The notes below the pieces were generated by a model. The model was not told where the DNA came from and did no database searches. It saw nothing but the letters and a program-made list of their open reading frames with translations. DNA of 64,000 nt, from the NCBI RefSeq assembly GCF_024054565.1, contig NZ_JAMXLR010000061.1, forward strand, positions 1 through 64,000, written 5' to 3'. Below, piece by piece: positions 34,188 to 44,274 of this stretch. The DNA comes from Aeoliella straminimaris (GTDB lineage: Bacteria; Planctomycetota; Planctomycetia; Pirellulales; Lacipirellulaceae). Position 1 is the first letter of the stretch. Every line of letters begins with the position of its first letter. Both the position numbers and the translations under genes were made by a program.

Positions 34188-36209
34188 ATGAACCACAGCG
34201 TTCGACGGCCTTCTTACAGCGGGCCGATCGCCATCGGAGCAGCGATTCTCTGCATTGCCGGGTTACCCCTCGCTGCTGCCGGCGAAGTCATCGACGTCTA
34301 CGGAAGACTGCCAAATTACTTTGAGGCTTCCGACGACACGGTCGTCAACATGTACGACGGGAGCGATGCCTATTGGTTCGATTTCAATGAATCGAGTCAT
34401 CTCAATCTATATGGCGGCTGGGCTCGGGGCGAAAACTCTCTCACTGATTACAGCTCCGCGCTAATCCTGGGTGGGGGGGCGGAAAAACTTCGCGCACTGG
34501 ATGATAGCACTGTGCTGATGCACGGTGGGTTCCTCGGTTCCTTGCAGCTCTACGCAAACGCATCGGCCACGATGACCGGTGGTGGCATTGGAGACCGGCG
34601 CGGAGGGGCTTACGAAGGAGTCCTTCGCATGAGTGGTCAGTCGAGAATGACGGTTTCGGGGGGCTCGCTGGGAAGAGTGTACGCAAGCGAAAACGCAGCG
34701 CTCAAGCTGGTCGGCGGCGAATTTCGACTTAACGGCCAGCCGGTAGCCGGTCTTGATGTCCCAGGAGCAACGCAACGCTTGCACACGGATGGTGAGGACT
34801 TCTCCCTCTCTGGAGTGCTCGAGGATGGTTCTGCTTTCCTGCTGCACTCGACAGACTGGGACTACATCGGCGATGGGGTGGTCACGCTCGAAGCCGCCGA
34901 GATTCCGCCTGTGAACGCGGCAGAAATACACCTGCCAGGGTCCGATCCGCCAGATTCTTTGCGCGAAGGGCAGTCACTCACCATCGGCAGCGGGGGGGAA
35001 CTCGGCGACAACTTCACCGCACTATGGGGCAGCAAGTTGCGGCTACTGGATGGGGGCCTGCTTGGCAGTCATTCCGAGTTTATTGGCAGCGAAGTCGAAG
35101 TCACAGGAGGCGCTCTGGGATTCAATCTTCAAGCGTTCGACGGCACGACCGTGTCCATATCTGGCGGTACCATCTCAGGAGACCTGCTCGCGTCCGACGA
35201 TGTAAAGGTGGCGGTTTCAGGAGGAGTCATTTACCATTCGATTCAAGTGCTCGAAGGCAGCACCCTAACCTTCACTGGGGGAGATTTACGCAGCTATGCC
35301 CGAGTTTACCATGGCAGCGAACTGCAACTCCAAGGCGGAAGCATCGGGTCCAACACTCGCATCGCGTATGATTCGCTGGCAAAGCTCACCGGAGGCTCAA
35401 TCGGCGACCATGCTTCGGTCTACGATTCAAGTCAAATCATCATGTCCGGGGGTACAATTGGCGACCGACTCTACGTAGGTAACGGGGGGACTCTGGAGAT
35501 GCATGGGGGCTCGATTGGCGACTTTGCCTCCGCAGGGAGCGGCAGCGTTGTCAACGTGCATGGAGGTACAATAGGCGACTCATTTACCATAGGCACCCCC
35601 CCGTCGCAGCGCATTGTTGCCGGAGGTCCCTCAGTACAGGAACTGGGCATCGCGGGAACCACCGCCACTCCGATCGCGCTGGTCAACATCTTTGATGGAC
35701 AGATCGGCGACTCGCTATCACTGCGTCGGGACGGTGTTGCCAACTTGTATGGAGGAGATATTGGTGGCGGAGTCGAAGTGCATCGCTCCGGGGTCCTCAA
35801 CGTGTACGGTGGCACATTCGCAGGAGAACTCTTGGCCTTCAGTGGGGGCACGGTGAACCTGGTCGGCACCGAATTCATCCTCGATGGAATGGCAATCGAC
35901 GGATTAACTACCGGAGACCGATTTCAACTGACCGCTCGCGACGCCAACCTTGACGTACGGCTTGCCAACGGAGATTGGCTCAGCCTGCAACTCAACTCGG
36001 TCCAGGCCGACGGAGCCGACTTCTTTTCTCCAGATGCCAGCGTTTACCTGATGCTACCCGTTCCTGAACCCTCCTCGTTACTTCTCCTAACGCTCGCTCT
36101 CCTAACACTCGGTGCGTCTTGCGGGCACAGCAGGCATCGAACTCGACTGGAGCCACTCTATCTCACAGCGACGCTCACATCGCGGTGGCGAAGGATACAG
36201 AATCGATAG
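34188..36209 (+). CDS. PEP-CTERM protein with parallel beta-helix-like repeats
   Basis: A 673-residue secreted protein. The signal peptide spans about 1-31. The bulk (about 35-610) consists of repeats of roughly 20-22 residues with the core GG-[TSDG]-IGD, e.g. MSGGTIGDRLYVGNGG, MHGGSIGDFASAGSG and VHGGTIGDSFTIG, as in right-handed beta-helix/autotransporter-like passengers. PVPEPSSLLLLTLALLTLGA near 625-645 is the sorting signal, but it is followed by about 35 extra basic residues, unusual for this signal. Repeats, Gly/Ser/Asp richness and export suggest a surface filament or adhesin; this is inference. Confidence 0.83.
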   Translation: MNHSVRRPSYSGPIAIGAAILCIAGLPLAAAGEVIDVYGRLPNYFEASDDTVVNMYDGSDAYWFDFNESSHLNLYGGWARGENSLTDYSSALILGGGAEKLRALDDSTVLMHGGFLGSLQLYANASATMTGGGIGDRRGGAYEGVLRMSGQSRMTVSGGSLGRVYASENAALKLVGGEFRLNGQPVAGLDVPGATQRLHTDGEDFSLSGVLEDGSAFLLHSTDWDYIGDGVVTLEAAEIPPVNAAEIHLPGSDPPDSLREGQSLTIGSGGELGDNFTALWGSKLRLLDGGLLGSHSEFIGSEVEVTGGALGFNLQAFDGTTVSISGGTISGDLLASDDVKVAVSGGVIYHSIQVLEGSTLTFTGGDLRSYARVYHGSELQLQGGSIGSNTRIAYDSLAKLTGGSIGDHASVYDSSQIIMSGGTIGDRLYVGNGGTLEMHGGSIGDFASAGSGSVVNVHGGTIGDSFTIGTPPSQRIVAGGPSVQELGIAGTTATPIALVNIFDGQIGDSLSLRRDGVANLYGGDIGGGVEVHRSGVLNVYGGTFAGELLAFSGGTVNLVGTEFILDGMAIDGLTTGDRFQLTARDANLDVRLANGDWLSLQLNSVQADGADFFSPDASVYLMLPVPEPSSLLLLTLALLTLGASCGHSRHRTRLEPLYLTATLTSRWRRIQNR

Positions 36210-36311
36210 AAAGCCACCGTGGTAGGGCATAAGCATTGGTGGCTGTGGGTGAGTCGGTTACAATTGGGCGTGGCAAGCTGTCGCTAACCCCCTGCCCGGA
36301 GGATTCACCTG

Positions 36312-38108
36312 ATGAGCCGATTGCACTTGTGCGCTGCGAAGGGATTCTTCCTGGGGTGGTGCTCCGTCATCGCAAGCCTGCCGATGCTGTCGAATTCCGC
36401 GGATGCCCAGGAGCTGCGTGCCGGTACTCTGTTTGACTCCTCTCGGTTGCACGAGGTTGAAATCACCCTGCCCGCCGCAGAATGGCAGCAACTCTGCAAG
36501 CAAACTCGCTGGCAGGGTGGCTTTGGGGCGATGTTTGCCGCCGATCCCGCGGACAAGCCGTTCACTTACTTCAAGGGCGACATCACGATCGACGGGGTCG
36601 CCATTGCCGGCGTGGGCATTCGCAAGAAAGGGTTCTTTGGTTCCCTGGACGAAGTGCGACCTTCGCTCAAGATCAAGTTCGACGAATACACCGATCAGCA
36701 GCCGATCGAAGGACTCGACCGGCTGACGCTGAATAACAACAAGCAAGACGCGTCGCAGATGAGCCAACTGCTCGCTTACCGGATTTTCAACGACGCGGGA
36801 GTGCCGGCGCCGCGATGCAGTCTGGTGAAGCTGACCGTCAACGGCGAGTACCTGGGGATCTATTCCAACGTCGAGTCGATTCGCAAGCCATTTCTTCAAG
36901 ATCGCTTTGGCTCACCAGTTGGCAAATTGTACGAGGGCACTGTTGTCGACTTTCACCCGCAGGCGGTCTCCAAACTGGAAGCAAAGAACAAGGACGCGGA
37001 CGAGGATCGCGACCGGGTCGAGCTATTGGCCGAGTTGCTGGCGACCGAAGGCGACTTGCCCATGGAGCGTGTAAGCGCCATCGTCGATCTCGACCAGTTC
37101 TTGAGGTTCTGGGCCGTCGAAAGCCTGATCGGCTTCTGGGATGGGTACACCCAGGATCAGAACAACTACTTTGTTTACGAAGACCCAGCTACCAAGAAGT
37201 TCCGCTTCCTCCCCTGGGGAGCGGATGTTTGCTTTACGACCGGCGGTGGCCCCCTGGCCGCCTTTGGTGGCGATGGACATTCCGAGGCCATTTACGCCCA
37301 AGCCATCTTGCCGAATCGGCTGTATCGCTCCGCGGAGATGCCAGAACAATACAAACAAACCATGCTGCAGGTGCTCGACGATGCGTGGAACGAAGCGGCG
37401 CTGCTGAAAGAGGTGGATCGGATCGAGAAGCTGACCGAGGGACACCTGCACGAAGCCCAGCGGCCATCGAGCCGTTCGGGCAACCACGGTATGCCGGACC
37501 TCACGACGGATCGAGTGCGTGAGTTCATCAGCAAGCGTCGCGAGACGATCCTCGCCGAGCTGGAAAGCACCCCCATCGCCATTGCCCAGCAACCGCGCAT
37601 TCCCATGCACACGGAGGAACTTGGCACCGCGCGCGGATCGTTCGAGACCCGCTGGTCCGAAGGCTTTGGGCCAAGCAACTCCGATAGCGAATTGCAGATC
37701 ACGCTGAAGCTCGGTGGCCAGGAAGTGGAACTGGCTGACCTGAGTGCTTCGGCACACCTGCTACAGGCGCCCAGCTTTCCCGGCTTCGGAGGCAACGAGC
37801 AGCGGACGCCTCCTGCGATGATCGTATTGAAAGGCACCAGAAGCAGCGATGACAAGCCGGTGATGGTCACCTTCATGGTGGACCGCGCAAGCATCAAAGA
37901 CTTGCCGCAGCAACCGATTCCGGTGTCGGGCACGTTTGTGGAAGGTGCGCCGAGGTTTGGATTCGGCTTCTCTGCTCCGATGCTTTCGGGAGACATCAAG
38001 CTGTCGCCGGGCGATACCGAATTGGGCGAGGCAATCGCTGGCGAGTTCGACGTCCGCATCGTAAAGCTTCGCGGCGGTGGAATGGGCGGCCCCCAGGCGC
38101 CCCGCTAA
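36312..38108 (+). CDS. CotH-family protein (secreted kinase-like fold)
   Basis: A 598-residue exported protein with a signal peptide at about 1-32. The CotH domain covers roughly 35-420: VEITLPAAEWQQL, VGIRKKGFFGSLD (G-x-x-x-RG-like segment), SLKIKFDEYTDQQ, LDRLTLNNNKQDASQM, VNGEYLGIYSNVESI, and DNYFVYEDP-like NNYFVYEDPATKKFRFLPWG. CotH proteins are atypical protein kinases, in spore coat of Bacillus phosphorylating CotB/CotG; in planctomycetes they are abundant and exported. The C-terminal 150 residues form a separate beta domain. Substrate unknown. Catalytic residues were not verified individually. Confidence 0.88.
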   Translation: MSRLHLCAAKGFFLGWCSVIASLPMLSNSADAQELRAGTLFDSSRLHEVEITLPAAEWQQLCKQTRWQGGFGAMFAADPADKPFTYFKGDITIDGVAIAGVGIRKKGFFGSLDEVRPSLKIKFDEYTDQQPIEGLDRLTLNNNKQDASQMSQLLAYRIFNDAGVPAPRCSLVKLTVNGEYLGIYSNVESIRKPFLQDRFGSPVGKLYEGTVVDFHPQAVSKLEAKNKDADEDRDRVELLAELLATEGDLPMERVSAIVDLDQFLRFWAVESLIGFWDGYTQDQNNYFVYEDPATKKFRFLPWGADVCFTTGGGPLAAFGGDGHSEAIYAQAILPNRLYRSAEMPEQYKQTMLQVLDDAWNEAALLKEVDRIEKLTEGHLHEAQRPSSRSGNHGMPDLTTDRVREFISKRRETILAELESTPIAIAQQPRIPMHTEELGTARGSFETRWSEGFGPSNSDSELQITLKLGGQEVELADLSASAHLLQAPSFPGFGGNEQRTPPAMIVLKGTRSSDDKPVMVTFMVDRASIKDLPQQPIPVSGTFVEGAPRFGFGFSAPMLSGDIKLSPGDTELGEAIAGEFDVRIVKLRGGGMGGPQAPR

Positions 38109-38406
38109 ACGGCCGATCGGCTGTACCCCCACGCCTGCACGTTGCCGTAGAGCCGCCCGCCTGCTGCGGATTGATCCGGTTGGCGCGACCAGGGCGGCTG
38201 CTCTTTTGGCAAGCGGATTGGTCGCGCTCGAGCCATCGCATTCCGCGGCCAGCGAGCCAGCGGTGGCCAGAGTTATTACCCGAATTGCGTAGGGCGATTT
38301 TGGCTCGGAACTTGCAATACTCTGCTTTGCAGCTATCCTTCCGCTGCCATCAATACAAGTCCGTCACGATTGCTCGCCAGTCGCTTCACGTTTCGGTCCA
38401 GGCGCC
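38109..38406. other. Intergenic interval of 298 bp
   Basis: No gene or strong hairpin was seen. It separates the CotH gene from the next exported protein and may contain that gene's promoter. Confidence 0.5.
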
Positions 38407-39468
38407 ATGAACGCACCCGCTCAGAATCTATGTATCGCCGCCCTGCTGCTCCTGCTGGGGTGGACGACTGCCCCTTGGTCGATGGCGCAAGAACCTCCCG
38501 ATCCGGCTGCCTTGGAGATCGATGCCGATGGACTTGAGATTCGAGGTCTCGTCGTGCTCCGCATTTCCGAGGAGTTGCTCGACCGCATGTTGGCATCGGA
38601 CATCGATAAGCAGGGCAAGGTCGATATGTGCGTGGTGGGTGTTCGCGCCACGGGTCCCTCGCACACCGTGGGCGTTGCCGATGTAGAGCCAAAGCCGGAC
38701 CGGGACGACGCCGCCTTCCGCATTACGGTCGAAGGCGAGAGCCACGCGCGGACGAGCGGTCGAAGTGGTCCGGCGATCGTCAACAGCCGCAGCGTTACCA
38801 CGTGGAAGGTGGATAAGGTGGTTCGATTCGATAAAGGCCGATTCCTTACCGAGCCCGGCACCATTGAAAGTCACACCCGGCTGGGGTCGGCTGGCATTGG
38901 GTCGACGCTACCCGGTTTGCGGGGCGAAGTGGTCCGGCGACTCGGCACTCGCAGGGAACTTAAATTGCGTCCAGCCGCCACGCGGAGCGTGAACCGGCAA
39001 ACCAGCGAGAACATACTGGCCGAAGTCGATGAATCGATTGACGAGAAGGTAGAGAATCTGAACGCCAACATCGAGTCGCGTGCAGTACTCGAGCGCCTGT
39101 TGCCATTGCTCGACACGGCCGCCGTGCAGTTGTCGACCAACTCCAAATGCATCCATTTGGCGTTTCAGGGAATGGACGACACGACCGGCATCATTTGTCC
39201 GCTCCATCGTCTGGACCCCGCCGAGACAGAGCTGTGGATCAACACTTCGCTGCTGCCCACCCCCATTGCGACAGTGCCCGACCTGCCGAATGGAGCGGCG
39301 AAGTGGATTGGCGGGCAGTTGCAGGAACTCGGCCTGCCAGAAATTGCCGTCTCGCCGATCGGCGGGCTGGGTGGAGAAACCTCGCTGACGTTGCATCTGG
39401 TGGACGACTGGATCGTGCTACGCACCGAATTGCCAGAGTCGAACGAACCAGTCGGCACGACGGAATAG
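38407..39468 (+). CDS. Secreted protein of unknown function
   Basis: A 353-residue protein with a signal peptide (MNAPAQNLCIAALLLLLGW, cleavage near MAQ-EP at 27). The mature part is beta-rich with conserved-looking helices: ISEELLDRMLASDIDKQGKV, RRELKLRPAATRSVNRQTSEN, LAEVDESIDEKVENLNANIES. Two cysteines are present in the last third (NSKCIHL, IICPLHR). The motif of amphipathic strands and a central helix recalls lipid-transfer (BPI/SMP-like) proteins in planctomycetes, but I cannot confirm it. It is followed by a convergent gene 36 bases away. Confidence 0.75.
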   Translation: MNAPAQNLCIAALLLLLGWTTAPWSMAQEPPDPAALEIDADGLEIRGLVVLRISEELLDRMLASDIDKQGKVDMCVVGVRATGPSHTVGVADVEPKPDRDDAAFRITVEGESHARTSGRSGPAIVNSRSVTTWKVDKVVRFDKGRFLTEPGTIESHTRLGSAGIGSTLPGLRGEVVRRLGTRRELKLRPAATRSVNRQTSENILAEVDESIDEKVENLNANIESRAVLERLLPLLDTAAVQLSTNSKCIHLAFQGMDDTTGIICPLHRLDPAETELWINTSLLPTPIATVPDLPNGAAKWIGGQLQELGLPEIAVSPIGGLGGETSLTLHLVDDWIVLRTELPESNEPVGTTE

Positions 39469-39504
39469 TACAACGGCGCGGCGTTCTCCTTTTTGCAAAC
39501 CAAC

Positions 39505-40899
39505 CTACTGCGAGACAGTGATGGTATTCAGCACCTTGTCGCCCCCCTTCAGGTCGAGCAGCACGGCGTCGGTCTTTTCGTCCTCCGAATAGGGGTTCGG
39601 ATGGCCCACCAGGTAGTAGCGGCCGGGGGGTACGTTCTTGAACACGCATTGGTTTTTCTCGTCGATGGTGGCCGATCCGCCCCACGAGCCAACTTTGTTG
39701 CCCCCCTCGGGTTCGAGTTCCACCATGTACTGCTTGGGGACTTCGGTGGTCTCGAAGATGACGATCACCGTTACTTGGGCGGAGCCGGTCATCTCCCAAT
39801 CGACTGGTTCGCTCGGCACGGTTACCTCGGGAGCCAGCCCGGGACGCACCAGGCCCTCCTTGAACAGACCAACCACCCCTTTACCAGGTGGCACCTCGAT
39901 GCGGAATGTGCCCTGCGCGTCGGACTTCGCGTCGAACTGATGAGTCGATTCGTACCGGCGACCGCCCTCGGGGGTGATGCCAATCAGGCGGACGTTGACG
40001 TCCGCGGCCGGTTTGCCATTGGCGACGACGCGCCCAGCGAACTCGACCGGCTTGGCTAGTCGGCAGGCAAACTCTCGCCACTTCGCACTACCTTCGTGGC
40101 TAACATGGCCCACCACGCGGGGCACGTAACCTTCGCTTTCGGCAATCAGGCGATATCGACCATCGGGTACGTTCTTGATGGTCCAGTTGCCATCGTCTTC
40201 CGTGTCGACCTCCATGGCTTGGGTGTACTTGTAGCCCCCGGTCTTGGGCGCTTCCATCAACTCCACCACCAACTTGCCGGCGATGGGCTGGTCGGACTCC
40301 AGGTCGATCAACTGCCCTTGGCAGACGTAGCCATCTTGCTCGGTGAATCCATGGGCCGAGAGGCGATTGTCGACAACCTCCACCCCCTCGGGCAGCTTCA
40401 CCTGGTCCCACTCAATGTTGCCACCGGTGTAAATGGTTAGCACCGTGGGTGGCCCCTTCGCGCGATCGGCCGGATCGGTGGGATCGAGCCCAGCCCGCAT
40501 GCCGGAGAGCTGCTTCCAACTCGCCGCGTCCCAGACCATCAGTTTCCAGTCGCACTGCACTGGCTCTTTTGAACGATCTCGCAGGCGGAGCCAACCACTT
40601 GGTGCGGTACCCTCCTCGACCACGATGCGTTTGTTGTCATTGCGGATGTCGCCGAAGATGTCGAGCACTTCGTTCAGCGCTGCGGTATCGCCACGAAACT
40701 CGCCGTGGTACTGCCCACCGCCGAACGGTGGTCCTACCCAGTAAGCGATTCGCTGGCGGACGTTAAACGCCTCGGCGGCGCCGACCGGCCAACCAGGGTT
40801 GTCGACTGGCTCGTCGCCATCGCTGCCGGTGATCAACGCCACGGCGGGCGCGGTTAATGAACACAAGACGAACGCGGTCGCGAATAGCAGGATGCGCAT
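39505..40899 (-). CDS. Secreted protein with carboxypeptidase-regulatory-like domains
   Basis: A 464-residue exported protein: signal peptide at 1-21 (cleavage AVA-LI). The N-terminal ~170 residues contain RDRSKEPVQCDWKLMVWD and other strands of unknown fold; then two or three CarboxypepD_reg-like beta sandwiches follow, visible as YVCQGQLIDLESDQPIAGKLV, DGNWTIKNVPDGRYRLIAES and EFAGRVVANGKPAADVNVRL. The last one ends in FKNVPPGRYYLVGHP. Such repeats occur in planctomycete proteins thought to bind extracellular glycans; no hydrolase motif was seen. Confidence 0.82.
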   Translation of the reverse strand: MRILLFATAFVLCSLTAPAVALITGSDGDEPVDNPGWPVGAAEAFNVRQRIAYWVGPPFGGGQYHGEFRGDTAALNEVLDIFGDIRNDNKRIVVEEGTAPSGWLRLRDRSKEPVQCDWKLMVWDAASWKQLSGMRAGLDPTDPADRAKGPPTVLTIYTGGNIEWDQVKLPEGVEVVDNRLSAHGFTEQDGYVCQGQLIDLESDQPIAGKLVVELMEAPKTGGYKYTQAMEVDTEDDGNWTIKNVPDGRYRLIAESEGYVPRVVGHVSHEGSAKWREFACRLAKPVEFAGRVVANGKPAADVNVRLIGITPEGGRRYESTHQFDAKSDAQGTFRIEVPPGKGVVGLFKEGLVRPGLAPEVTVPSEPVDWEMTGSAQVTVIVIFETTEVPKQYMVELEPEGGNKVGSWGGSATIDEKNQCVFKNVPPGRYYLVGHPNPYSEDEKTDAVLLDLKGGDKVLNTITVSQ

Positions 40900-41074
40900 G
40901 AATCGGCTCCGTTACGAGATTTTTCCGCCGCTCGGCGCGAGTATATCACGGCCGCAGCGACCGGTTGTAGACCAATGACGACGCGAAGAGTCGAAAAGTT
41001 CCGCGCGATTGCAACTTTTGCAGCCAACCAGGCAATAAAAAGGGCTCGCTTGGCACGCTGCACCTGCCGAGGTT

Positions 41075-41275
41075 TCACACATCCCAGCCCAGCATGGCCA
41101 CCAGTGTCAGCCCGTCATGAATCTGCAGGTGACGACGCAGCTCGTGTCGCAACCCCTTGTTCTCCAGGAGAAAGCGAACCAGTAGGTGCGTTTCCTGCTC
41201 GTTGAGTTCGCCTTCCACAAACGCACAGCATAGCTCTTCCATCGGGTTCAGCTCCTGGTTGTCGTCGTCCTTCAT
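41075..41275 (-). CDS. Small acidic helical protein downstream of a VWA/sigma operon
   Basis: A 66-residue protein starting at the ATG at 41273-41275. It is rich in Glu and Leu (MEELCCAFVEGELNEQETHL, LLVRFLLENKGLRHEL), helical throughout. E-x-E-L-N-E-x-x-x-x-x-L and H-E-L-R-R-H resemble the small anti-sigma-type helical domain of planctomycete regulators, but no zinc site is visible. It lies 250 bases downstream of the VWA gene in the same direction and may be part of that operon. The Cys-Cys pair at 15-16 is odd. Confidence 0.65.
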   Translation of the reverse strand: MKDDDNQELNPMEELCCAFVEGELNEQETHLLVRFLLENKGLRHELRRHLQIHDGLTLVAMLGWDV

Positions 41276-41524
41276 GGCAAGCCGGCAGTGTAATGCCCCT
41301 CCCCCCTGGCGCAGAAGTTGCTGAGAGACCACCTGGGTGTTTACCTGAGTTACTCGTTGGACGTTACTCGACCTTGGCAGGTTTCTTGTTTTTTCGCCAA
41401 AATACCTCGCCCCTCCCGCGCCAGCACAGCATCGATAGCGCGCACGCGGCCCCCGAGCTTTACGCGATGCTATGTGGATCTCGAAGTCAAGAAGCGGTGC
41501 TGAAACACCGTGTTGCAACGGCCG

Positions 41525-44254
41525 TTACTCTTCGCCGGTGGAACGGAACTCGAAGTCCTTGTCAGACAACTCTTTGGTGGGCGCACCTTGGTCATTAGAC
41601 TCTGGTGCAGCACCTTTTTCGGTCTCGGCATTTCCTTCTGGCTCGCTCGGCGCCGGCATTACTTGCTTTGCCTTACGAACCAGCTCGACGAACTCGGCGC
41701 GGTCGCCCTCGGGATCGTCGCCCCGGGCGCTGTCGGCAATTTCGGCCACGGCATCATAGGTAGCGTCGCCCTTGTACTGTGAGTCGCGGAGCAGCATGCC
41801 AAAGCTGGCCACAGCGGCCGCGAACTGCATGTCGGTGCTGGCTTCGCCGAAGCGGTGACCGCTATCGGTCACTGGCCACTCGAGCTTGCTGCTGGTGTCT
41901 TCGTCCGGCTCTTTGTAACGCATCTTCAAGGTCAACAGCTCTTCGGTCTCGGCGGCGTCGGTCAGGCCCGCAGGGTGCTGGTACTTCAGTTCGTCGACAT
42001 CTGGTTCCTGAAATTCTTCGCCCACCGGAATGATCTCGTACAGGCAGGTCACGGTATGGCCGGCGCCGATTTCGCCGGCGTCCTTGGTGTCGTCGTTGAA
42101 GTCCTCGGTCTTGAGCATGCGATTCTCGTAGCCTAACAGGCGATAGCCGAGCACCTTCGCCGGATTGAACTCCACTTGGATCTTCACGTCTTTGGCGATG
42201 GTCACCAGCATGCCGGTCATGCCTTTCACGAAGATACGCTCAGCCTCGCGCTGGTCGTCGGCGTAGTAGTAGTTGCCGTTGCCGATGCCGGTGATTTTCT
42301 CCATCATCGCATCGTTCAGGTTGCCCCGGCCGAAGCCGATGCAGGAGAGGAATACCTTCGTGTCTTTGGCTTTCTGCTCGACCATCCGCTCCAGCTCGGC
42401 GGGGTTGGTCACACCGACGTTGAAGTCGCCATCGGTGCAGAGGATCACGCGGTTGGTGCCGCCGGTGATGAAGTTGTCCTCGGCGATCTGGTAAGCGAGC
42501 TGGATACCCGCCCCGCCTGCGGTCGAGCCCCCCGCCTGCAGATTGTCAATCGCGGCCAGGATGGTTTCCTGCTCGGTGCCGGGCGTGCTGGGTAGCGCCA
42601 AGCCTTCGCTCGAAGCGTACACCACGATGGCCACACGATCGTTCTCGCCCAACTTCTTGGCGAGTTCCTTCAGGCCATGCCTGACCAGCGGCAGCTTGTC
42701 GGCATTGTTCATCGAGCCGGAGACGTCGACCAGGAACACCAGGTTCGATAGGGGCCGCTTCTCGGCGGCTACCTCGCGTCCTTTGATGCCGACGCGAACC
42801 AGACGATGGCCTGGCTGCCAGGGACAAGCGGCCGTCTCGACGTGGGCGGCAAAGGGAACCTCGGGCTCATCGGTCTTGGGTCCGAAGGGATCCTTGCGGC
42901 GACGCTCGTCCGCCGCGGGGGGATCATAGTTGTAGTCAAAATAGTTGACCAGTTCCTCCAGCCGCACGGCATCCGGCGGGGGAACCTGCCCGCTGCTGAG
43001 CATCTGGCGGACGTTGGCGTAACTGGCCGTGTCGACGTCGATCGAAAAAGTGCTGACCGCTTCTTCGCCAATGGCCGGGAGGAACCGATTCTCGTGAATC
43101 CGCTCATACTTGTCGCCAGCTGCCCCCGGACCAATGCCCTCGCCATCAGGACTACCTTGCCAATGGTCGTTAGGATTGATCAACCCCTGCAAGCCGATGT
43201 TGTTCTCGCCCCGCGGCCACTCCCGCCATGTCGTGCCGAATTGGTAGCCCCAGGCAGCCCTTTGGCCAGCGCGGCGTTGGGATTCGAAAAGAGAACTCAA
43301 GTCGCGGTTCCCGAGTTCGCTCATGTAAAAGTCGGCTGACTGTGAGTACTCCTTGGGCAGCGTCTCCCCCGACTTTTGCGCTTCGGAAACCGCGATGCCA
43401 TAATCGGTCCCACGAAAGTCGGTACGACCATTCGACTCATTCTTCATTTCCGCGTCAGGATAAGCGATCGGAGGCACTTCAATCGCTGGCAAGGATCCCA
43501 ATTCAACCGAGAAACTCTTCTGTCGCGAAGGCGTGTCGAGGTTGTCAGTAAATTCAAAGGATTCACTACTACCATCCGCTGCTTGATTCTGGCCGGCATT
43601 TCCCTGCTGCCCTTCACCGCCGGCAGCGTTCGAGTTCCCTCTACCCCCCAAGGGTGCCGGGCTCGCCGGGGCTTGGCCTTGGCCCTGTTGGGCGGGAGCG
43701 CCGCTGGCGGGTGAGTCGATTGTCGCGCCAAATGTCGGCGACTCAGGCAGGCGGCTACGACTGGGGGCCTGCTGCCCCCCGCCCTGCTGTCCGTCGCCTG
43801 CTTGTAGTTCGAGCGATCGATTCTCTGGGGCTGCTTCATACCGAAGGAGGCCCCCCCCGAGTTCTTTCTCGCTCCATTCACTCGCATCCTCTGTAGCAAG
43901 TGCCCATTGATTCGACTCCGTCGACTCGGGGGCCACCTGCGGCGTTTTGGGCGCCTCGTTCGATGCCAGCCCGTACTGCTCGTTCGCCCGCGAAGCTAAT
44001 AACATCGCAAGCAAACCGCAGTTCACCACCAGACTGGCGGCCAGCACCCAGGTGCGAACTCCCCATGATCGCGAAGTAGTTGTGGTAGCCATCGTTACGT
44101 CTCCTGTCGCGGGTGAATCGGACACGGTAGCGGCCGAGAGAATCTGCGCCGAAAGGTCAGGCGGCGACTCGCCACCCACGCGCTCCTCGAGCGCACGATC
44201 GACCAATCGATCGCGCCACTCATCTCGGTTCGGGTTTTGGGGTTCTTGGGACAT
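41525..44254 (-). CDS. YfbK-type VWA-domain protein with a cytoplasmic anti-sigma-like N-terminus
   Basis: A 909-residue protein. Residues 1-60 are cytoplasmic and charged (LSAQILSAATV), followed by one membrane helix (about 70-92), a long low-complexity Gly/Pro/Asn linker (about 140-230), the YfbK-type N domain (about 385-490: FSIDVDTASYANVRQM), and a VWA domain with MIDAS D-V-S-G-S (LVFLVDVSGSMNN) and TDGDFNVG, then a C-terminal domain of the DUF3520 type (NPAKVLGYRLLGYENRML). It lies 86 bases after an ECF sigma gene in the same direction, and the N-terminus could bind that sigma factor; this is inference. Confidence 0.9.
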   Translation of the reverse strand: MSQEPQNPNRDEWRDRLVDRALEERVGGESPPDLSAQILSAATVSDSPATGDVTMATTTTSRSWGVRTWVLAASLVVNCGLLAMLLASRANEQYGLASNEAPKTPQVAPESTESNQWALATEDASEWSEKELGGGLLRYEAAPENRSLELQAGDGQQGGGQQAPSRSRLPESPTFGATIDSPASGAPAQQGQGQAPASPAPLGGRGNSNAAGGEGQQGNAGQNQAADGSSESFEFTDNLDTPSRQKSFSVELGSLPAIEVPPIAYPDAEMKNESNGRTDFRGTDYGIAVSEAQKSGETLPKEYSQSADFYMSELGNRDLSSLFESQRRAGQRAAWGYQFGTTWREWPRGENNIGLQGLINPNDHWQGSPDGEGIGPGAAGDKYERIHENRFLPAIGEEAVSTFSIDVDTASYANVRQMLSSGQVPPPDAVRLEELVNYFDYNYDPPAADERRRKDPFGPKTDEPEVPFAAHVETAACPWQPGHRLVRVGIKGREVAAEKRPLSNLVFLVDVSGSMNNADKLPLVRHGLKELAKKLGENDRVAIVVYASSEGLALPSTPGTEQETILAAIDNLQAGGSTAGGAGIQLAYQIAEDNFITGGTNRVILCTDGDFNVGVTNPAELERMVEQKAKDTKVFLSCIGFGRGNLNDAMMEKITGIGNGNYYYADDQREAERIFVKGMTGMLVTIAKDVKIQVEFNPAKVLGYRLLGYENRMLKTEDFNDDTKDAGEIGAGHTVTCLYEIIPVGEEFQEPDVDELKYQHPAGLTDAAETEELLTLKMRYKEPDEDTSSKLEWPVTDSGHRFGEASTDMQFAAAVASFGMLLRDSQYKGDATYDAVAEIADSARGDDPEGDRAEFVELVRKAKQVMPAPSEPEGNAETEKGAAPESNDQGAPTKELSDKDFEFRSTGEE

Positions 44255-44274
44255 GGTTACTCACAACAAATAAC

